Virus record (IMG/VR): IMGVR_UViG_3300013099_000025
Coordinates: 1 to 53,189 of that record
Reading direction: 5' to 3' (one strand)
Length of the DNA stretch: 53,189 nucleotides
DNA from: a virus
Position numbers and translations under genes: made by a program. Below the pieces are notes generated by a model. That model searched no databases and was not told where the DNA came from. It worked only from the letters and a program-made list of their open reading frames with translations. Below, in pieces: positions 49,791 through 53,189 of this stretch; the stretch's first letter is position 1, and each line of letters starts with the position of its first letter.

Positions 49791-51404
49791 CTAATATTTT
49801 TGTTGAACTAAATACCTCCCTTCTGGATTTTCCAACAATTCTTCAGGAGATATTTTTATATTCTTTTGTTCGTTCTCATCCCATACGATTAAACTATGAT
49901 CATCAGATACCCAAAAATCTTCAAATCGATTCTGTGGGTCATGTATGGAAAACATTTTCAAATTACGATGTTCAGAATAATCCAAAATCTTCTTTTCAGC
50001 TATTGTTCCATCGTCTAAACTTATTGCTTTGATGTGCATTTCTTCAGTTGGTTTGTAATGACTTACATTTTCTTTTTCTTTCTCTGGAATGTGTTTAAAC
50101 ATATCAGTATCTTTCAAATCTGCAATATGTTTTACTATACTTTCTTTCTTTTCATTTGTCAAGTGTATAGTACATAATGCTGAGTCCCCGTCAAAATCTG
50201 CGTTAAATCCACGACAAACCATCGGGTGAATACATATAACATCAATTGGCTCAACTTTTATTTTGAATGCGACTAAACTTAATTTATGTAAACTAGGTTG
50301 TCTATTGAGTAAACAGACATCATCACCAATAATCTCTTCACATATTTTCAATAGATGCGGATCATTGTGAAATTGACATTCTTCGACGCATTCCAATGCT
50401 CTATGGATTGATTTGAAATGACCATCATCTATTAATTTTTTAGCAATTTTTATCTTATATAATTCAAGAATCATTCGATATGGTAAAATACATTCATCTA
50501 ATTTAATTGTGGGAGATGGTGCAATCACCGCACGACCTGAAAAATCTATTCGTTTTCCTAAGATATTGCCTCTGATTAATCCTTCTTTCTTCGATATATT
50601 ATCGATAATATAATCAAATAAATCATCGACATTTCTTTGGAATTGACTATAGTATTCTTGATAGATTTTCATATGCCGTGTTATATCAATATCTCCAGCA
50701 GCCATAATTTCTTTTCTGACTAGAATCTGATAATAATATTGATTTAATTGATCGACTGAATTTGTAGTTGGATTTATTTGAGAAATGGGTCGCATTGAAG
50801 GAGGGATAACAATCACTTCGTATAGAAATAAATGTTCATCCACATTCTTCAATAACATCTTAAATTGTTCATTTTCTGGATCAATGATCATATAAGTTTT
50901 GATGGTATTGACGATTAATTTCTCAACAGCTTCATGCATCTGCCAATAATCATACTTCAAATCACTGATTTTTTCATCTTCTTCAAGTGTTTTCAAAATA
51001 AATTCATCATTATATTCGTATAAAATATTTCTATGTGATTTCATTAATTTTGTCACATCATCAAATAATAATTTTTCAGATGAAGGTAATATTTTCTTAA
51101 CAAGGGAAAGATATGTTCTATTAAGCAATGGTATTGGTAAAGTTATTTTAGCAAATTGCCTCCTTCGTTTGAGACTGTTTGTAATTTCTAAATCATCACA
51201 AAATTTTCCACCGCATTTAGCAATTTGACCTTCGGAATGTTTTCCATGATATATTCCACATCGACAAGTATAATTATTTTCTAAACCGAATATATGTTCT
51301 GAAAATAATCCATATCTATGATATTTCTTCTTCTTCTCAAAATAACCAGAGGTAGTTATTTCTGGTAAATCTTTCGCAAATTCTCTATTTAATAATTTAG
51401 GCAT
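49791..51404 (-). CDS. RNA polymerase beta' N-terminal part with N-intein
   Basis: 537 residues. Residues 1-407 are beta': LPEITTSGYFEKKKKYHRYGLFSEHIFG, CRCGIYHGKHSEGQIAKCGGKFC (zinc), GNILGKRIDFSGRAVIAPSPTIKLDEC (about 293), LLNRQPSLHKLSLVAF (about 366) and CRGFNADFDGD (about 397-407), the last holding the three catalytic Asp residues. At Ser408 an intein begins (SALCTIHLTNEKKES); block B appears as FWVSDDHSLIVWD; the protein ends 130 residues later. Both the bridge to the trigger loop and the rest of the subunit are missing here. It starts at ATG with GGAGTATCATAATAA upstream and leads the polymerase operon. Confidence 0.93.
   Translation of the reverse strand: MPKLLNREFAKDLPEITTSGYFEKKKKYHRYGLFSEHIFGLENNYTCRCGIYHGKHSEGQIAKCGGKFCDDLEITNSLKRRRQFAKITLPIPLLNRTYLSLVKKILPSSEKLLFDDVTKLMKSHRNILYEYNDEFILKTLEEDEKISDLKYDYWQMHEAVEKLIVNTIKTYMIIDPENEQFKMLLKNVDEHLFLYEVIVIPPSMRPISQINPTTNSVDQLNQYYYQILVRKEIMAAGDIDITRHMKIYQEYYSQFQRNVDDLFDYIIDNISKKEGLIRGNILGKRIDFSGRAVIAPSPTIKLDECILPYRMILELYKIKIAKKLIDDGHFKSIHRALECVEECQFHNDPHLLKICEEIIGDDVCLLNRQPSLHKLSLVAFKIKVEPIDVICIHPMVCRGFNADFDGDSALCTIHLTNEKKESIVKHIADLKDTDMFKHIPEKEKENVSHYKPTEEMHIKAISLDDGTIAEKKILDYSEHRNLKMFSIHDPQNRFEDFWVSDDHSLIVWDENEQKNIKISPEELLENPEGRYLVQQKY
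49794..50183 (-). other. N-terminal half of a split intein (IntN, 130 residues)
   Basis: Begins at Ser408 of the upstream protein, just after NADFDGD. The second beta region reads MHIKAISLDDGTIAEKKILDYSEHRNLKMFSI, and FWVSDDHSLIV is block B with a SDDH in place of the usual TxxH. Length to block B is about 96 residues, longer than typical (about 70), so it may hold an extra loop. It stops at TAA (49791-49793), leaving no room for an internal endonuclease; that role is taken by the separate downstream gene. Confidence 0.82.
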
Positions 51405-51480
51405 TTATTATGATACTCCACTATATAAATATTTAAGAAAAAAATTATACATTTCAGCTATATAACTATGTTGTGATTAA

Positions 51481-51522
51481 TTTTAAAAACAGCCCATGAT
51501 TTAACATGGACTGTTTTTAAAA
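51481..51522 (-). terminator. Terminator after the 226-residue gene
   Basis: On the minus strand AAAAACAGTCCATG, a 6-base loop, CATGGGCTGTTTTT. The single mismatch is a G-U pair in minus-strand RNA but C-A in plus-strand RNA, so it is built for leftward transcripts. It separates the E1-like operon from the polymerase operon, which must start from a promoter in 51405-51480 (AT-rich, no repeat motif recognised). Confidence 0.85.
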
Positions 51523-51525
51523 TTT

Positions 51526-52206
51526 TTATACCATTCTTAGCTGTTTAGCAACATTCATCATACCATAAATAAAATCCCGTTCAGGGACATTCATAATAGA
51601 TGATAATGGTTTTTTGAAATTATTTAACATATACCCCATGTTAAATCTTTTCTTTACTTTTTTACGAGGAATCATAATATCATTTTTTTGATCATATAAC
51701 ATATCAACATCACCAAAATCAACAGAAACTTTCGATAAATCAAACCAATATCCCTCATCGAAATCCCAATATGATAAATCATTGATTAATTTATTCAATG
51801 ATATATTGATTGGATCTTGTGCATATGATTTATACGGATTCTTGCAGAATTCATATAATTCAAATTGTTTTCCTTTGTATGTATATTCTAATTCATTCGT
51901 GATCATTGTAAGTGTTTCTGTAGAGAAATGATCAAATTTATTTATAAGTTTTGCATTTGGATGGTGTGCATCTACCAAATAAATATTTGTGATTTCTGCA
52001 CGTTTTTCTTTTGTATTGCGTGGTATGTATTTAATTAATAGTTTATGAACAATACAGAATTCGTCATAAATTTTATCGATATTCACATCGAATCCGAAAC
52101 ATTTTAAATATCTTGGATTGATCACACAATCTACTAAAAGCATTGGTTTTTCAGAATATACCATTCTATGGTTCAAAATTGTAGGAATTGGAATGCTGTC
52201 TAACAT
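51526..52206 (-). CDS. Protein of unknown function paired with the E1-like enzyme
   Basis: 226 residues from the ATG at 52206, with AGGAGGAG nine bases upstream; it overlaps the stop of the E1-like gene by one base (TGATG), strong coupling. MLDSIPIPTILNHRMVYSEKPMLLVDCVINPRYLKCFGFDVNIDKIYDEF has a few beta strands, then an acidic/aromatic middle (LSYWDFDEGYWFDLSKVSVDFGDVDMLYD), and a basic end (RKKVKKRFNMGYMLNNFKKPL). I cannot place it in a family; it has no obvious catalytic Cys in an E2- or JAB-like context. It is a natural partner or substrate candidate for the E1-like enzyme. Confidence 0.6.
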   Translation of the reverse strand: MLDSIPIPTILNHRMVYSEKPMLLVDCVINPRYLKCFGFDVNIDKIYDEFCIVHKLLIKYIPRNTKEKRAEITNIYLVDAHHPNAKLINKFDHFSTETLTMITNELEYTYKGKQFELYEFCKNPYKSYAQDPINISLNKLINDLSYWDFDEGYWFDLSKVSVDFGDVDMLYDQKNDIMIPRKKVKKRFNMGYMLNNFKKPLSSIMNVPERDFIYGMMNVAKQLRMV

Positions 52207-53018
52207 CAAGCTCCTCCTATCTGATTTATAATATTTAGTTGTAAAGTGTCTCCTCTTATTGATGGCACCGTATATACGGCAGGAAAATTATCTATCTCCT
52301 GTCTGATTGTTGTCACTATATTGTTTACAATTTCTGAAATATTATTATCATATATTTGGAATGATTCATTTTTCAGATTATACATCCCATCTAAGATATC
52401 AACATTGACATGTTTGATATTATTGTTTTCACATGTGATTAATTTTTCAATATAATCATGGGAGACATTTTGTGATGGATGTAAATTTTCAATCATCCCG
52501 ATTTGATTTATTGAAATAGCTGTCCTGTCTGTTATATATCCTACAATTCTTATTTTTTCATTACAAAACATATTTACAAATCTAACAATTAATGATTTGA
52601 TAAATTGATTATTGATATAACTAACATATTCTCCTTCAACTTCAAATCTAAATGAAATAGTTTTTCTGAAATCAATAATCAATTTATCCTTATTTATGAA
52701 TAATTTAATAGCATCGAATGTTTGTCTATCCTCGAACGTATCTCTACAATCAAAAATAGTTGAACATTGATTTATAATTTTTTGGATTTTTGGTGATAAT
52801 TTATTTGATTCAATATATTCACATATCCCTGTGACATTAGAATATTGCGATTCACATGAATTTACTTTCTTTCTTCCAACATATTTCACATTATATTGAA
52901 TGTTATTTTTATTTACAACATCGCCGTCGATCACAACAAATTGTTCATGAGGTAATTTTCTTTGTAATGAATCTAACAAATTTTTTCCTAATGAGCCTAC
53001 TCCTATTATTCCAATCAT
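52206..53018 (-). CDS. E1/ThiF-like adenylating enzyme
   Basis: 270 residues. MIGIIGVGSLGKNLLDSLQRKLPHEQFVVIDGDVVNKNNIQYNVKYVGRKKVNSCES matches the ThiF/MoeB/E1 Rossmann fold: GxGSxG near residue 6, then VVIDGDVVxxxNxxxN, then GRKKV. TIFDCRDTFEDRQTFDAI (about 95-110) equals the 'VxDCxDxxxxR' turn. No zinc CxxC pairs are present, unlike ThiF. The protein ends GGA, only one residue after a Gly-Gly. E1-like enzymes activate the C-terminus of ubiquitin-like or ThiS-like proteins. A phage homologue next to an unknown coupled gene is notable, but the partner is not identified. Confidence 0.68.
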   Translation of the reverse strand: MIGIIGVGSLGKNLLDSLQRKLPHEQFVVIDGDVVNKNNIQYNVKYVGRKKVNSCESQYSNVTGICEYIESNKLSPKIQKIINQCSTIFDCRDTFEDRQTFDAIKLFINKDKLIIDFRKTISFRFEVEGEYVSYINNQFIKSLIVRFVNMFCNEKIRIVGYITDRTAISINQIGMIENLHPSQNVSHDYIEKLITCENNNIKHVNVDILDGMYNLKNESFQIYDNNISEIVNNIVTTIRQEIDNFPAVYTVPSIRGDTLQLNIINQIGGA

Positions 53019-53027
53019 TATATATCC

Positions 53028-53189
53028 TTATAATAGATTTTTCAATATTTTGGCATATGCCAATAGAACCTCCTTGGCTTTACTTGCCATTATTTTTTTA
53101 CTTTGTTTTCTTGTCTGTTTTTCTGTAGTAATATTTATAATACAAATATCCACATAATATTCTTCATCATTAAATGGATTCAACGATAA
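53028..53189 (-). CDS. C-terminal end of a gene cut by the window edge
   Basis: 53 codons are open from the edge: LSLNPFNDEEYYVDICIINI followed by a basic helical tail (TEKQTRKQSKKIMASKAKEVLLAYAKILKNLL) and TAA at 53028-53030. It stops 9 bases before the ATG of the E1-like gene, and AAGG for that gene follows its stop, so it probably precedes it on the same transcript. The beta-strand-then-helix end cannot be assigned. Confidence 0.6.
   Translation of the reverse strand, partial: LSLNPFNDEEYYVDICIINITTEKQTRKQSKKIMASKAKEVLLAYAKILKNLL

Noticed and set aside
50170-50183. Intein starting at the Cys three residues after Ser408
   Set aside because: That would leave three extra residues in the catalytic loop; starting at Ser gives an exact NADFDGD-S-MAVYLP join.
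43786-51404. A second polymerase set, as in phiKZ-like phages
   Set aside because: Only one beta and one (split) beta' are present in this window; another set elsewhere in the genome cannot be ruled out.
1-53189. tRNA genes, CRISPR arrays, insertion sequences, attachment sites
   Set aside because: I looked for cloverleaf-like stems, regularly spaced repeats, transposase motifs and flanking repeats and found none convincing. The repeats present are promoter-like motifs, linker duplications and hairpins.

Overview
This window is part of the genome of a large, AT-rich tailed bacteriophage with a contractile tail (a myovirus, probably of jumbo size). The evidence is a tail sheath and tube pair, T4-type baseplate proteins (gp25-, gp26- and gp6-like), a very long tape-measure protein, a T4-type large terminase, a peptidoglycan amidase, and a phage-encoded multisubunit RNA polymerase (beta and beta'). 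Genes are tightly packed, often overlap by 1-26 bases, and almost all have clear AGGAG-type ribosome binding sites, so the host is an ordinary bacterium. TGA, TAA and TAG are all used as stops. I see no tRNA, rRNA, CRISPR array or insertion sequence.

Layout. (1) Positions 1-1743, minus strand: five small accessory genes, including a P-loop kinase. (2) 1894-19066, plus strand: late structural genes. These are the lytic amidase, tail and baseplate proteins, sheath, tube, a family of paralogous proteins each with one hydrophobic segment, then gp26-, gp25- and gp6-like baseplate genes. (3) 19068-30099, minus strand: hub-like protein, terminase, HExxH protein, tape measure and a baseplate-like 812-residue protein. 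(4) 30168-30581, plus strand: one exported nuclease-like protein. (5) 30613-43789, minus strand: about 30 small, mostly unknown genes, many with zinc-ribbon cysteines, plus a nucleotidyltransferase, a nucleotide kinase, an alarmone-hydrolase-like HD protein and FolE2. (6) 43786-51404, minus strand: RNA polymerase beta, then beta' in two pieces. (7) 51526-53189, minus strand: an unknown protein, an E1/ThiF-like enzyme and the end of a further gene.

The most striking feature is the beta' gene. It is broken exactly inside the catalytic NADFDGD motif. The N-terminal piece ends in the first half of an intein, the C-terminal piece starts with the second half, and a free-standing endonuclease-like gene with its own terminator sits between them. 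This is the 'fractured gene' arrangement: two proteins must be joined by trans-splicing to restore the polymerase active site.

A near-identical sequence, GGGAACATATAATTGAAGG, occurs at least seven times on both strands, each time 30-105 bases upstream of the first gene of a structural or lytic operon. It is very likely the phage late promoter, plausibly read by the phage's own RNA polymerase. A different shared element (TTTGGTAGCACTAAT followed by an AT-rich tract) occurs twice beside minus-strand accessory genes and may be an earlier-class promoter. Strong hairpins mark the ends of many operons.

All functional calls come from reading motifs in translated sequence; no database search was possible.
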